Shown here: one piece after another, positions 1-10,013 of the stretch | How the letters are laid out: each line of letters starts with the position of its first letter | Numbering within the stretch: position 1 is the stretch's first letter | NCBI GenBank assembly: GCA_947491025.1 | Contig: CANLIC010000010.1 | Coordinates: forward strand, 56,513-120,512 | Direction of reading: 5' to 3' | DNA length: 64,000 nucleotides | Origin: Myxococcales bacterium | GTDB taxonomy: Bacteria; Myxococcota_A; UBA9042 | The notes under the pieces: model-generated | Databases searched by the model: none | What the model was told of the DNA's origin: nothing | The model's input: only the letters and a program-made list of their open reading frames with translations | Made by a program: the position numbers and the translations under genes

Positions 1-1
1 C

Positions 2-1264
2 TTCTGCGGCTTCAAGGTCAACAGCGGCGAGTACAAGCTGATGGGCCTCGCGCCTTACGGCAAGCCGACCTATGTCGACACCATCTGGAAGCACCTCGTC
101 GACTGCAAGGCGGACGGCAGCTTCCGACTGAACATGGATTATTTCGGCTACCTCGACGGCCTGGTGATGACCAACGACCGCTTCGCCGGACTCTTCGGCG
201 GTCCAGCGCGCAACCCGGAGACGCGCATCACCCGCCGCGAGATGGACCTCGCGCGCAGCGTTCAGGACGTCACCGAAGAGATCGTGCTGCGCATCGCCCG
301 CCACGCCCGCGAGATCACGGGCAAGCGCTACCTGTGCATGGCCGGCGGCGTCGCGTTGAATTGCGTCGCCAACGGCAAGCTGCTGCGGGCGGGCATCTTC
401 GACGACATCTGGATTCAGCCCGCCTCGGGAGACGCCGGCGGTGCGCTCGGTTGCGCCCTGACGGTCTGGCACAACACCTTCGGCAAGGAGCGCACAGCCG
501 ACGACAAGCACGACAAGATGCGCGGCAGCTACCTGGGCCCGCGCTTCGACAACGAGGAGATCCGCGCCTGGCTCGACGCCAACGGCTACAAGTACCGCGA
601 GCTGAGTGACGCCGAGTGGGCGCCAGAGGTCGCGAAGATCTTGGCCAGCGAGTGCGTGGTTGGCTTGCTCCAGGGCCGCATGGAGTACGGACCGCGGGCC
701 CTCGGCGCGCGCAGCATCATCGGCGACGCCCGCAGCCCGAAGATGCAGTCGGTGATGAACCTCAAGATCAAGTACCGCGAGAGCTTCCGCCCCTTCGCGC
801 CCAGCGTGCTCGAGGAGCGCAACAGCGACTTCTTCGAGATCGACCGTCCGAGCCCCTACATGCTGCTGGTCGCGCCGGTGCGCAAGGAGCGCTGCATCCC
901 ACTGCAGGGCGACGAGGAGCAGGCCGAGGAGCTGACCGAGGTCGTCAACCGCCTGCGCAGCGACATCCCTTCGGTGACGCACGTCGACTTCAGCGCGCGC
1001 ATCCAGTCGGTCAACCGCGACACCAACCCGCGCTACCACGCGCTCATCTCCGAGTTCGAGAAGCTGACAGGCTACGGTGTGGTCATCAACACCAGCTTCA
1101 ATGTCCGCGGCGAGCCCATCGTTTGCACCCCCGAGGACGCCTTCCGCTGCCTGATGCGCACCGAGATGGACTACCTCGTGCTCGAGAACTTCCTCTTGTT
1201 CAAGCAAGATCAGCCAAAGTGGGACGAGAAAGACAACTGGCGCGAGACGTTTGTGCTCGACTAG
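2..1264 (+). CDS. Carbamoyltransferase, NodU/CmcH/TobZ family (5' end cut by the window)
   Basis: The reading frame is open from base 2, so the gene begins before the window; about 420 residues are visible against a usual 570-620. The first visible residues read NSGEYKLMGLAPYG, a hallmark of the family. Downstream are CMAGGVALNCVANGKL, QPASGDAGGALGCAL (Kae1-like metal/nucleotide-binding fold), MEYGPRALGARSI and a C-terminal VINTSFNVRGEPIVCTPEDA, which is the carbamoyltransferase C-terminal domain. Family members transfer a carbamoyl group from carbamoyl phosphate, through carbamoyl-adenylate, to a hydroxyl of a sugar, antibiotic or other metabolite. The acceptor cannot be read from the sequence. 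The next gene, 52 bp downstream, is a DUF5989 small membrane protein, a pairing also known from other carbamoyltransferase loci. The 3' end is intact. Confidence 0.93.
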   Translation, partial: FCGFKVNSGEYKLMGLAPYGKPTYVDTIWKHLVDCKADGSFRLNMDYFGYLDGLVMTNDRFAGLFGGPARNPETRITRREMDLARSVQDVTEEIVLRIARHAREITGKRYLCMAGGVALNCVANGKLLRAGIFDDIWIQPASGDAGGALGCALTVWHNTFGKERTADDKHDKMRGSYLGPRFDNEEIRAWLDANGYKYRELSDAEWAPEVAKILASECVVGLLQGRMEYGPRALGARSIIGDARSPKMQSVMNLKIKYRESFRPFAPSVLEERNSDFFEIDRPSPYMLLVAPVRKERCIPLQGDEEQAEELTEVVNRLRSDIPSVTHVDFSARIQSVNRDTNPRYHALISEFEKLTGYGVVINTSFNVRGEPIVCTPEDAFRCLMRTEMDYLVLENFLLFKQDQPKWDEKDNWRETFVLD

Positions 1265-1306
1265 GTGCTTGCATCTCAGTGGCTGCCCACCGCGCAGTCG
1301 ACTTCT

Positions 1307-1312
1307 AGGAGG
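1307..1312 (+). promoter_or_regulatory. Shine-Dalgarno site fixing the DUF5989 start
   Basis: A perfect AGGAGG lies 4 nt before the ATG at 1317. It selects this ATG over an upstream in-frame start at 1251, which would overlap the carbamoyltransferase. Confidence 0.7.
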
Positions 1313-1316
1313 CCCC

Positions 1317-1481
1317 ATGGGCAAGTTGGCCCACAGCGGCAAGCTACTCGGTGAAATCTGGCAGTTTGCCAAGCAAAACAAGGCGTGGTGGCTCGTGCCG
1401 CTCGTCGTGATGCTCATGCTCGCTGGCATGCTGGTCGTTGCCTCACAGGGCGCCGCGCCGTTCATCTACACGCTGTTCTAG
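1317..1481 (+). CDS. DUF5989 family small membrane protein
   Basis: This protein has 54 residues. A basic, amphipathic N-terminus with FAKQNKAWWLVPL is followed by one membrane helix at about residues 25-43, and the C-terminus is APFIYTLF. The KxWWLxP entry to the helix and the APFIYTLF ending are the DUF5989 signature, and 50-55 residues is the normal length. The function is unknown. Relatives are repeatedly found beside carbamoyltransferase genes (for example SxtJ in saxitoxin clusters), as here, so it probably supports the carbamoyltransferase at the membrane (inference). The gene is 52 bp downstream with its own strong ribosome site, so the two are probably co-transcribed. Confidence 0.88.
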   Translation: MGKLAHSGKLLGEIWQFAKQNKAWWLVPLVVMLMLAGMLVVASQGAAPFIYTLF

Positions 1482-1513
1482 GCGGGTGCGGGAGCGCGGT
1501 TTCCCGGCATTGG

Positions 1514-1539
1514 GCGCCGGCACGGAGCCCCTGCGGCGC
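1514..1539. terminator. Possible bidirectional hairpin between convergent genes
   Basis: GCGCCG at 1514-1519 pairs with CGGCGC at 1534-1539 around a 14-nt loop, in the 80-bp gap between two convergent genes. No U-tract follows, so it is only a weak candidate. Confidence 0.2.
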
Positions 1540-1561
1540 GCGCCAGGCGCTTCTCACGGGC

Positions 1562-4500
1562 TCAGCGCACGTAGATGACCCATCCGGCGTGCGCCGCGGC
1601 GCCATCGCAGAGGGCCATGGCTCCGCCGGCGAAGGCCGTGGTCGGCCCGGCGCACTGATCCGTGCCACCGACGCCCGGCATGAGCCAGGGACCCGCCTCG
1701 CCCGCGCTGGCGCAGCCGACGCCGAAGCCACACGTCAGCGCCGCAAACGACGCGTCGTTGCCGCACGTCACGTTGGTCCCGGCCACCTGCCAGGTGCCCG
1801 GTTGGGCGATCTTGCTCTGCCACGACCACTTGCCGGCGAAGGGCGGGGATACCACGCCCACCGTTGCGGCATCATTGCACTTGTACATGACCTGGCCCTT
1901 GCCAGCGAGCAGCGCGTTGATCTCGACCGCGTCGATGCTCGGGTCGATGCGCGTCCAGCCGCCGCCTGCGGTCTGGTGGTCGCAAAGGGTCGCAAAGGGC
2001 TTGCCGGCCGCGCCTGGCGTCGGGTCGAGCCAGACCTGGTTGAGGCCCGTGGTCGGCAGCGATTTTGCGAGCGCGGCGCACGAGAGGCCGGGCGACTTGG
2101 GCGAAGCGCCAGCGGCTGCCTCGCAAGCCTGCAGCCCGAGCGTCAGCCGCCGCAGCCGGCGCTCTTTCGGCTGGATGACCCAGAGCTGACCGTTGGCGTC
2201 GAGGCTTAGGCCGCTGGCAAGGCCCAGTTGGGCATAGACCCCCAGCCCGTCGACTGCACCGCTCGACCCATCGGCGCCAGCGATGGTCTCGGTGCGAACA
2301 AAGGGCCAGCCGCGGCGCAGCGCGCTTCCATTGACCTCCGACCAGACCAGCGAGCCATCGGCCAGCGCGGCGAGGCGGTAGGGTGCAGCAACGGTGGCCG
2401 CCCGCCAGCCGCGCCCGTCGGTGGCGGTGGCGCTGAGGGAGACGTCGCCCAAGACCGTGGTCAACATGCCGTCCTGGCTGAGGCGTCGAATGGCGTGGTT
2501 GCCGGTGTCGGCGATCCAGAGGACGCCCTTGCCGTCCAGAGCGATACCTTGGGGATTGTTGAGGATGTTGGTGCCGAATGGCCCGTCAGAAAGGCCGCCG
2601 ATGCCTGCCTTGCCCGCGACTGTCGTGAGCTTGCCCTCTTTGAGCCGCCGGATCGTGGCGTTGGCCGCATCTGTGATCCACACCGTCGAGACCTGCGCCG
2701 CGACCCCGGTCAGGCTGCCAAAGCTGGCCAGGGTCGCTGGGCCATCGGCGCTGCCGGCTGTACCCGTGCCGGCGATTGTGGAGACGTTGCCTTCAAGGTC
2801 GACCTTGCGCAGGCGGAAGTTGCCGCTATCCCCCACGAACAGCGCGCTGACGCCGTCGTAGGCCAGCGCGATGGGGGTATTGAACTGTACATTGACGCCT
2901 TTGCCCTCCTTATAGCCCGATGTGCTGCCGGCGAGCGTGGAGAGGGCACCGTTCGGAGCCACCGCCCTGATCTTTGCGGCTTCATAATCCAAGACGTAGC
3001 GCGTGCCATTGGGGTGGACCGCGACATCGACCGGCGTCAGGAAGGAGTCGTCGCCGATGCCGGCGACGGTGTGTGACACCAGGGCGACCGCTGCGCAGAG
3101 GCCACGGCGACACTGCGAGACGCAGTCGCCAGCGGCGCCGCAGGGGGTGCCATTTTCGCGCGCGGCATAGCTGCAAGTGCCGACCGCGACGTCGCACGAG
3201 GCTTGTTGGCAAGGACCGCCATCGGGGCAGGCCTTGGCGAGATCCGCCGGCGTGTGCTGGCAGCCCTTGACGCCGCCGCAGACGTCGAGCGTGCAGGCGT
3301 TGCCGTCGTCGCAGCTACTACCGATGGGTCGCAACCGCCGCAGCCGCGCTGTTGCAGGCAGGCCGATGAGCAAGCTGCCGTCCGGGAGAGGCGCAACGCC
3401 ATAAGCGGACTGCACTTTGACTTCGGCGCCGAGGCCCCAGGCTGCGTCTCCTCCGCCCGCCAAGAGCTCGGTGCCGCCCTCAGGGCGCAGCCGCCGCACC
3501 ACACCGAGGGCCGTATCACCAAAGATGACGCCCATCGGTGCCACCGCGATCGCGCCGACATAGCCAAAGCGGCCGCCGCGAGCGCCAGGCCCGGCCAGCG
3601 GCGCTGAGGCCGAACCCGTCGCCACGACCGTCGTCAGGTGCCCGGCCGGATCGAGCCGGCGAATTGCGAGGTTGCCGGCGTCGGCGATGTAGAGCGCGCC
3701 GAAGGCATCGGCGGCCACGTCTTCGGGGCTGTTGAGCGTCGCTACCGACAAGGGCCCGTCGGTAGATCCCGGACCCTTGCCGACCCGGGTCTTGACCTGG
3801 CCATCGAGGCCGAGGCTGCGCACGCGGTGGTTGCCGGTGTCGGCGATGAGGATGTTGCCCGCCGCGTCCGAGCCCAGGCCGCGCGGGTTGACGAAGCGGG
3901 CGGCGGCCCCTTTGCCGTCCGCAAAGCCCGCGTCCAGGTAGAGCCCGGCGACCGTCGTGACGGCGCCATCTTTGTCGACGCGGCGGATGGTGCTGCCGCC
4001 GTTGTCGGCGACGTAGATGCCGCCAAGCAGATCGAGCGCCACGCCGTAGGGCGTGTGGAAGCGGCCGGTGCCTGGTGGGCCGTCTTGGCCGCCTGCGAGC
4101 TGGCCTGGCGAGCCGGCGACGGTGTCGAGCCGGCCATCGCTGGTCAGGACCCGCAGCGCCTGGTTGCCGCTGTCGGCGATGTACACGGCGCCGTTTGGCG
4201 CGGTGGCCATGTCCAGCGGCTGGCTCAAGCGACCGACGGCGACGTGCTGGAGCTGAGCCGTTGCGCCGTCGCGCGCGCCGACGCAGCAGTCCGGCGTTGG
4301 ATGGTCGACGCCCGCGCCGTGCCGCACCGTGACGGCTGAAGGTAGGGGTTGGCAGCTGCCGCCGTTGCAGGCGCTGGCCGCCGTGCACGGGCTGCCATCG
4401 TCACAGGGGCCCAGCAGGACCTTGGCTGTGGCGCAGCCCGCTTTCGGGTCGCAGGTGTCGATGGTGCATGGGTTGCCATCGCCGCAACCCTGGCCCGGCC

Positions 4501-7500
4501 CAGGCTTGCACACGCAGCCGGCGACCTTGCTGCCGGCCTTGCAAGCGCCGGTCGTGCAGACGTCGCCGACGCTGCACGGATCGCCGTCGTCGCATGGGGC
4601 CGCCGATTGGAGGTGGAGACAGCCGACTTTGGGCGCGCACTGGTCGCTGGTGCAGGCGTTGGCGTCGTCGCAGCCGGCGATGGCGGGCTGAACCGTGCGC
4701 AGCCGGTCGAGGCTGGCGTCCACCACCAAGGCGCGGCCGTCGGGCAATGTGGTCACGGCCACGAGCTGGCCGAGGCTGGCGCCAGCGCCGATTCCGTCGA
4801 CAAAGTTGGGCGCTCCGCCCGCCACAGCGTGCGCCCGCCCGCTGCGATCGACGATCGCCACCCGGCCGCTGGACGACGCGACCCAGATGTTGCCGATTCG
4901 GTCGACACTGACGCCATGGATGCCCTGAAGCGCGGCCTCCAGACCCTGGCCCATGCGCCACTCGTTGCGCCCGCCACCGGCGACGGTGACCACCAAGCCC
5001 TTGGTGTCGACGCGGCGCAGGCTGGCGTTGCCATAATCGGCGACGATGATCTCGCCCGTCGGCGCCCGGGCCAGCGCGGTAGGGCTGGAGAATCGCGCGT
5101 AGCTGCTTGGGCCATCGCGAAAGCCGTAACCAGCGCCTGCCCAGGTCGAGACCGTGCCGCCCGAGATGCGACGGATGCGGTGGTTGCCGGTGTCCGCGAC
5201 CAGGACGGCGCCGTCGGCGCCGAGGACCACGTCGTAGGGGTCGGCGAAGCGCGCCACCGCGACCGGCCCGTCGTTGGAGCCTTTGTCGCCGTGGCCGGCG
5301 ACCGTGGACGCCGCGCCGTCCAGAGTCACCCGTCGCACTTTGTGGTTGCCGGTGTCGGCGACGAAGAGGCTGCCGTCCAGCGCGAATTCGACGCCACGTG
5401 GGTTGGCGAGGCGGGCGACGCCTGCTGGGCCGTCGGCGTTGCCGGCTTGGTTCTGGACGCCGAAAACCGTCGAGACCTTGCCGTCCTGGCCGAGGACTCG
5501 GACGCGGTGCCACCCGCCGTCGACGATGGCGACCCGGCCGTCGCCGCTGGCCCGTAGCCCGGTCAGCCCATAGAACCCGGCCTTGGCGAGATCGCCGTCG
5601 TCGCCACCCTGTGGTCCGCTGACGGTCTTGACCGCCGCCGCAGCGTGGCAATGACCCGCACCGCAGAGGCCGGCCAGCGTGCAAGGGTCGCCATCGTCGC
5701 AGGCCGAGCCGTGGACGGCGGTCTGGTGGCTGCAGGTGCCTTTGCCGGCGTCGCAAGTGTCGGCGGTGCAGAGGGCGCCGTCGTCGCAGTCGATGCCGGG
5801 TGCCACGCACTTGCCGGTTGCAGGGTCGCAGTCGTCGCGGGTGCAGACATCGCCGTCATCGCAGCTGTCGACCCGCAGGCGCAGACGGCGCAGGGTGGCG
5901 CTGCCGTAGTCGCTGATCCAGAGATCGCCGCCTGCGTCGATGGCGATGCGGAGGATGCCGCTGACCTTGGCGCTCTCGGCCGGCCCGTCGACGACTCCCG
6001 CTCCCAGCTTGCCGATGACGGTGCTGGTCTGCAGATCGGGCGTGATGCGGCGCAGTCCATAGTTGGCGTAGTCCGCGACCCACATGACGCCTGAGGCGTC
6101 GACAGCGATGCTCGCCGGCAGGTGGAACCTCGCTTCGGTGCCCTTGCCGTCCGCCGCGCCGTTGGCGAGGTAGGCGCCGACCAGCGTCGTCACCGTGCCA
6201 TCGGGGGCGAGCCGACGAACGGTCTGGCCGACGCGATCGACGATGAGGAAGTTGCCGTCCGGGGCGAGGGCGATGCCTTCGGGATGGTACCAGCGGGCGC
6301 TGCTCTTGCCGTCATCGCCGCCAGCGATGTCGGCCACGCCCGACACCGTCGTCACCGTGCCGTCCTTGGCGATGCGGCGGATCACCGCGTTGCCGCTGTC
6401 GCACACAAAGAGGCTGCCGTCGGCGGCCAGCGCCAGTCCCTGCGGGGTCTCGAACTGGGCGGCGGCGCCCTTGCCGTCGGCATAGCCGGCCACGCCGCTG
6501 CCGGCGCGTAGCGAGACGCTCCTGTCAGGCGCGATGCCGAACACGAGGTTGTACTTGGTATCGCTGGCGTGCAACGTCCCGTCCGCAGCCGCGGTCAGGC
6601 CGCCGACTTCGCCGAGCGTCGCGGTGTGTCCGTTGCCCGGCGTGAACACGTCATCGGAGAGCGCCGCGTGGCGCCCGGCCAGCGTCGACACCCGGCCATC
6701 GTGGCTGAGGACGCGGACCGCTGGGATGCCTACGGAGGCGAAGGCGACGCCGCCGGCCGGCAAGCGCGCCAGGGCGCTGATGGAGCCGGCCGTGGCGACG
6801 CGCCGCACGCCGTCGGCGACGCCAGCGACCGGCGCGGCGACCACGGTCTCTAGAGTCGCTTGAACCAGCGGCCGCGTGCAGACGCCGGACAGGCAGGACT
6901 CGCCCTTGCTGCAGGGATCGCCGTCATTGCAGGGCGTGCCGTTGGCCTTGCCCTGGCACTGTTTGGGATCGACCGAGCAACCCGGCACCACGGCCCCGCC
7001 GACGCATTTGCCGGCCTTGCAGGCATCGCCCAGCGAGCAAGGGTCGCCGTCGTTGCAACCGGTCGCATCCGCTGACGCGCTCTGCTTGCACCCGACCGCC
7101 GCGACGCAGGTGTCGAGGGTGCAGGAGTCGCTGTCGGCGCAGGCGGCGTGGTTGGCGAAGTGGCTGCAGCCGAACAAGACGTGGCAGGCGTCGACGGTGC
7201 AGGCGACGTTGTCTTCGCAGGAGCCCTGCGCCGGGCTGTGGACGCACCCGACCAGGCCGTTGCAGGTGTCGATGGTGCACGCAACGCCGTCGTCGCACAG
7301 CAGGGAAACGTCGACCTTGTCGTTGTTGCTGCAGGCGCCGGTCTTGGAATCGCAGAGATCGAGGCTGCATGGGTCGTTATCGGCGCAGTTCTTGGCTTTG
7401 CCGGGTACGCAGGCGCCGGCTTTGCACGTGTCGCCGTCGGTGCAGGCGTTGCCGTCGCTGCAGGCGTCGGCGTTTTGAATCGCGACGCAGCCCGACTGAG

Positions 7501-9778
7501 GGTTGCAGAGGTTGGTGGTGCAGGCGTTGCCATCGTCGCAGGTTGCTGGCTTGCCCGCGATGCAGACCTTGTCCTTGCAGGTGTCGCCCTCGGTGCACTT
7601 GTCACCGTCTTCGCAGGCCCCGGTGTGGGTCTTGTAGACACAACCTACTGTCTTGTCGCATGAATCGTCGGTGCACGGGTTGCCGTCGTTGCACTTGCCG
7701 CCGCTGGCCGCCAGGGGATCGCTGCAGACGCCGCCCTTGCACACGGTGTTGACCGTGCAGGTGTCGGCGTCGTCACAAGGCTCCTCGTTGTGCAGGGGCG
7801 TGATCTTGCAGAGCCCCGTGGCCTTCTGGCACAGCGACTGCTGGCAGTAGCTGTCATTGACGGTCGGGCACACGATGACCGTGCTCGGCTTGACCGCGCA
7901 GCTCCACGGCAACAGCGACTTGTCGCAGTAGAGCGTGCCGTTGCAGGCGTCCTGGTCCTCCTGCGCCAGGCAATCGGTGTCCTTCTTGCACAGGCAGACG
8001 TCGCCGCCGACGGTACAAGCGCCGTTCAAGCACGTGTCGCCCTTGGTGCACGGGTCGCCGTCATCGCAGATCTCGCCCTGGTTGACGAATGTCATCGCGC
8101 ACTTGCCGGTCTTTCCCTGGCAGATGCTCTTGACGCAGGCGGTGTTGTCGACCGTCGGGCAGCTCGGAATCGTCGCCGGATTGACCTTGCAGGTGCCCTT
8201 GCCGGCGCCCTCGCCCGTCGCGTCAGCCTTGTCGCAGAACAGCGCGCCGTTGCAGAGGTCCCCGTCGTCGTGGGCGGCGCACTCGGCATTGCTGCTGCAG
8301 ACGCAGGTGTTGACGTCGTCGACCGCGCAGACGCCGGCCTTGCAGTCATCGTTGGGCGTGCAGGGGTTGCCATCGGCGTTGCAGGGCGTCCCGTCAAAAG
8401 CCTTGGTCATCGCACAGCTACCGGTCTTCGGGTCGCAGACGTTGGTGCTGCAGGTGGTATCGTCTACGGTCGGGCAGATGACGACGGTCGCCGGATTGAC
8501 GGCGCATGCCCCCGTCTTGAGGTCGCAGAAGGGCACGCCGTTGCAAGGGTCACCGTCGTCCTTCTCTTTGCAGTCGCTGTCTTTCTTGCACGGGCAGGTG
8601 TTCGTGGCCGTCGCTGTGCACAGCCCGCCCTGGCAGTTCTCCCCGGGGGTGCAGGGGTTGCCGTCGTCGCACACTTCGCCATTGGCCGTCGCTTTGTCCT
8701 TGCAACTCCCGGACTTCGGGTCGCACACGTTCTGACTGCATGCGGTGTCGTCGACGCTCGGGCAGATGACGATGGTCGCCGGGTTCAGCTGACACTTGCC
8801 GACGGCCTTGTTGCAAAATGGCTTACCATTGCAGAGGTTCCCGTCGTCCTGGCAGTCGACGTCGGCCGTGCAGCAGATCTGGGTGCCGCCGGAGCAGCTG
8901 CCCTTGCCACACGTCTCGCCGGCAGTGCACGGGTCGCCGTCCTCGCAAGCGCCGCCCTCGGCGGTCGTCACCATGCCGCAGACGCCTGTGGCCGGCGCGC
9001 AGACGTTCTTCTGGCAGGCCGTGTCAGCGCCGGGGTTGCACACGACGATGGTCGCCGGGTTTTGCACGCAGGCCTTGCCGCCGTTGGGCTGAACCGCGCA
9101 GTAGTAGCTGCCCAAGCAGAGGTCGGGAACGCCGGCGGCGTTGACGCTCTTGCCCTTGCAATCAGCATCGCTCTGGCAGCCACAGACGTTGGCCTTGGCC
9201 TTGCACACCCCGCCAACGCACGCGCCGCCGCCGGTGCAAGCGTCGCCGTCGTCGCACACCAGCGTCAGCGACGTGGGCAGGTGGCTGCAGGCTCCGCCCT
9301 TGCAGCCGTCGTCGGTGCAGAGGTCTCCGTCATCGCAGTCCTTTGCTTTGTGCGGCGCGCAAGACCCGGCAGCGCAGGCGCCGCTGATCACACAGAGGTC
9401 GCCGGTCTCGCACTGCGCTCCCTCGGGCAGGGCGACCAAGACGCAACCGAGCGCTTCGTGGCAGGCGTAGGCCTGGCAGGGGCTTGGGCTGGCTGGGCAA
9501 TCGGCGGGGCTCTCGCAGGCTGGAATGCGGCCGACGAAGCCGTCGCCGGGTGCGCCATCACCGGTCGCGCCATCGTCGGCCCCATCGCCGGCGCCGATGT
9601 CGTCCGCCCCCGCCTCGCTGCCGGCGGTGTCGGCCGCTCCGCTGGGAGCGTCGACCGTACTGTCCGGCGAGCAAGCCGCCACGGCCAGCCACACCGCCCA
9701 CAGGCCCGCGATTGGGCCGCGTCGTGGCGTCGCGCCGCCCACGATCGGCCAGCCGCCCGCCTGCCTTGGCCTGCGCAT
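1562..9778 (-). CDS. Giant surface lipoprotein: Cys-rich CDDGxxCT modules, four NHL propeller blocks, fibrinogen-like C-terminus
   Basis: The protein has 2738 residues. The start is the ATG at 9778, preceded by GGGAGGG. It opens a lipoprotein signal peptide (basic n-region, GLWAVWLAVAAC, lipid Cys at residue 36). A low-complexity Gly/Ala/Asp linker follows. Residues ~90-970 are dense Cys/Asp repeats (CDDGNACT-like). NHL blocks lie at about 973-1300, 1386-1696, 1816-2153 and 2233-2546, with units such as ILIADTGNHRVRSLG and VLVADTGNHRIRR, and are separated by short Cys-rich modules. Residues ~2549-2738 resemble a fibrinogen-type recognition domain (CDHQTAGGGWTRID). NHL propellers and fibrinogen-like domains bind proteins or glycans, and the Cys/Asp modules may bind calcium. 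A role as adhesin or scaffold at the cell surface is inference. No catalytic motif is visible. It is divergent from a second Cys-rich lipoprotein. Confidence 0.9.
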   Translation of the reverse strand: MRRPRQAGGWPIVGGATPRRGPIAGLWAVWLAVAACSPDSTVDAPSGAADTAGSEAGADDIGAGDGADDGATGDGAPGDGFVGRIPACESPADCPASPSPCQAYACHEALGCVLVALPEGAQCETGDLCVISGACAAGSCAPHKAKDCDDGDLCTDDGCKGGACSHLPTSLTLVCDDGDACTGGGACVGGVCKAKANVCGCQSDADCKGKSVNAAGVPDLCLGSYYCAVQPNGGKACVQNPATIVVCNPGADTACQKNVCAPATGVCGMVTTAEGGACEDGDPCTAGETCGKGSCSGGTQICCTADVDCQDDGNLCNGKPFCNKAVGKCQLNPATIVICPSVDDTACSQNVCDPKSGSCKDKATANGEVCDDGNPCTPGENCQGGLCTATATNTCPCKKDSDCKEKDDGDPCNGVPFCDLKTGACAVNPATVVICPTVDDTTCSTNVCDPKTGSCAMTKAFDGTPCNADGNPCTPNDDCKAGVCAVDDVNTCVCSSNAECAAHDDGDLCNGALFCDKADATGEGAGKGTCKVNPATIPSCPTVDNTACVKSICQGKTGKCAMTFVNQGEICDDGDPCTKGDTCLNGACTVGGDVCLCKKDTDCLAQEDQDACNGTLYCDKSLLPWSCAVKPSTVIVCPTVNDSYCQQSLCQKATGLCKITPLHNEEPCDDADTCTVNTVCKGGVCSDPLAASGGKCNDGNPCTDDSCDKTVGCVYKTHTGACEDGDKCTEGDTCKDKVCIAGKPATCDDGNACTTNLCNPQSGCVAIQNADACSDGNACTDGDTCKAGACVPGKAKNCADNDPCSLDLCDSKTGACSNNDKVDVSLLCDDGVACTIDTCNGLVGCVHSPAQGSCEDNVACTVDACHVLFGCSHFANHAACADSDSCTLDTCVAAVGCKQSASADATGCNDGDPCSLGDACKAGKCVGGAVVPGCSVDPKQCQGKANGTPCNDGDPCSKGESCLSGVCTRPLVQATLETVVAAPVAGVADGVRRVATAGSISALARLPAGGVAFASVGIPAVRVLSHDGRVSTLAGRHAALSDDVFTPGNGHTATLGEVGGLTAAADGTLHASDTKYNLVFGIAPDRSVSLRAGSGVAGYADGKGAAAQFETPQGLALAADGSLFVCDSGNAVIRRIAKDGTVTTVSGVADIAGGDDGKSSARWYHPEGIALAPDGNFLIVDRVGQTVRRLAPDGTVTTLVGAYLANGAADGKGTEARFHLPASIAVDASGVMWVADYANYGLRRITPDLQTSTVIGKLGAGVVDGPAESAKVSGILRIAIDAGGDLWISDYGSATLRRLRLRVDSCDDGDVCTRDDCDPATGKCVAPGIDCDDGALCTADTCDAGKGTCSHQTAVHGSACDDGDPCTLAGLCGAGHCHAAAAVKTVSGPQGGDDGDLAKAGFYGLTGLRASGDGRVAIVDGGWHRVRVLGQDGKVSTVFGVQNQAGNADGPAGVARLANPRGVEFALDGSLFVADTGNHKVRRVTLDGAASTVAGHGDKGSNDGPVAVARFADPYDVVLGADGAVLVADTGNHRIRRISGGTVSTWAGAGYGFRDGPSSYARFSSPTALARAPTGEIIVADYGNASLRRVDTKGLVVTVAGGGRNEWRMGQGLEAALQGIHGVSVDRIGNIWVASSSGRVAIVDRSGRAHAVAGGAPNFVDGIGAGASLGQLVAVTTLPDGRALVVDASLDRLRTVQPAIAGCDDANACTSDQCAPKVGCLHLQSAAPCDDGDPCSVGDVCTTGACKAGSKVAGCVCKPGPGQGCGDGNPCTIDTCDPKAGCATAKVLLGPCDDGSPCTAASACNGGSCQPLPSAVTVRHGAGVDHPTPDCCVGARDGATAQLQHVAVGRLSQPLDMATAPNGAVYIADSGNQALRVLTSDGRLDTVAGSPGQLAGGQDGPPGTGRFHTPYGVALDLLGGIYVADNGGSTIRRVDKDGAVTTVAGLYLDAGFADGKGAAARFVNPRGLGSDAAGNILIADTGNHRVRSLGLDGQVKTRVGKGPGSTDGPLSVATLNSPEDVAADAFGALYIADAGNLAIRRLDPAGHLTTVVATGSASAPLAGPGARGGRFGYVGAIAVAPMGVIFGDTALGVVRRLRPEGGTELLAGGGDAAWGLGAEVKVQSAYGVAPLPDGSLLIGLPATARLRRLRPIGSSCDDGNACTLDVCGGVKGCQHTPADLAKACPDGGPCQQASCDVAVGTCSYAARENGTPCGAAGDCVSQCRRGLCAAVALVSHTVAGIGDDSFLTPVDVAVHPNGTRYVLDYEAAKIRAVAPNGALSTLAGSTSGYKEGKGVNVQFNTPIALAYDGVSALFVGDSGNFRLRKVDLEGNVSTIAGTGTAGSADGPATLASFGSLTGVAAQVSTVWITDAANATIRRLKEGKLTTVAGKAGIGGLSDGPFGTNILNNPQGIALDGKGVLWIADTGNHAIRRLSQDGMLTTVLGDVSLSATATDGRGWRAATVAAPYRLAALADGSLVWSEVNGSALRRGWPFVRTETIAGADGSSGAVDGLGVYAQLGLASGLSLDANGQLWVIQPKERRLRRLTLGLQACEAAAGASPKSPGLSCAALAKSLPTTGLNQVWLDPTPGAAGKPFATLCDHQTAGGGWTRIDPSIDAVEINALLAGKGQVMYKCNDAATVGVVSPPFAGKWSWQSKIAQPGTWQVAGTNVTCGNDASFAALTCGFGVGCASAGEAGPWLMPGVGGTDQCAGPTTAFAGGAMALCDGAAAHAGWVIYVR

Positions 9779-9923
9779 GCACCCTCCCGCGATCATCCTA
9801 GCCCGCCACCGCCCGTGCACCGCCGAGGATGCCGCCGCAGCCTCATGAAGGCAATGCAACGGTGTCGGCCAGATCGGGCTCGCCAGCGGTTGGCGGCGGT
9901 GTTCGGTCCAGCTGGCGCCGTGG

Positions 9924-9952
9924 TTGCGGCTGCGCGGCGCCCCGCCTACCAT
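9924..9952 (+). promoter_or_regulatory. Candidate promoter of the somatomedin-B lipoprotein gene
   Basis: TTGCGG (9924-9929), a 17-bp spacer, then TACCAT (9947-9952). The predicted start of transcription leaves a leader of about 54 nt before the ATG at 10014. The same TTG/17/TACNNT layout recurs before other genes in the window. Confidence 0.42.
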
Positions 9953-10013
9953 CGCCGCCGCGAGGAGGGCCCGGCCGTTGTGGCGAGGCTGCTCCGCCGA
10001 CCTGGAGTCTGAG

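Noticed and set aside
7790..10012. Long plus-strand open frame of 740 codons
   Set aside because: It lies antisense to the Cys-rich repeats of the giant lipoprotein; its Ala/Val/Gly/Arg bias and lack of any family motif fit a GC-driven artefact.
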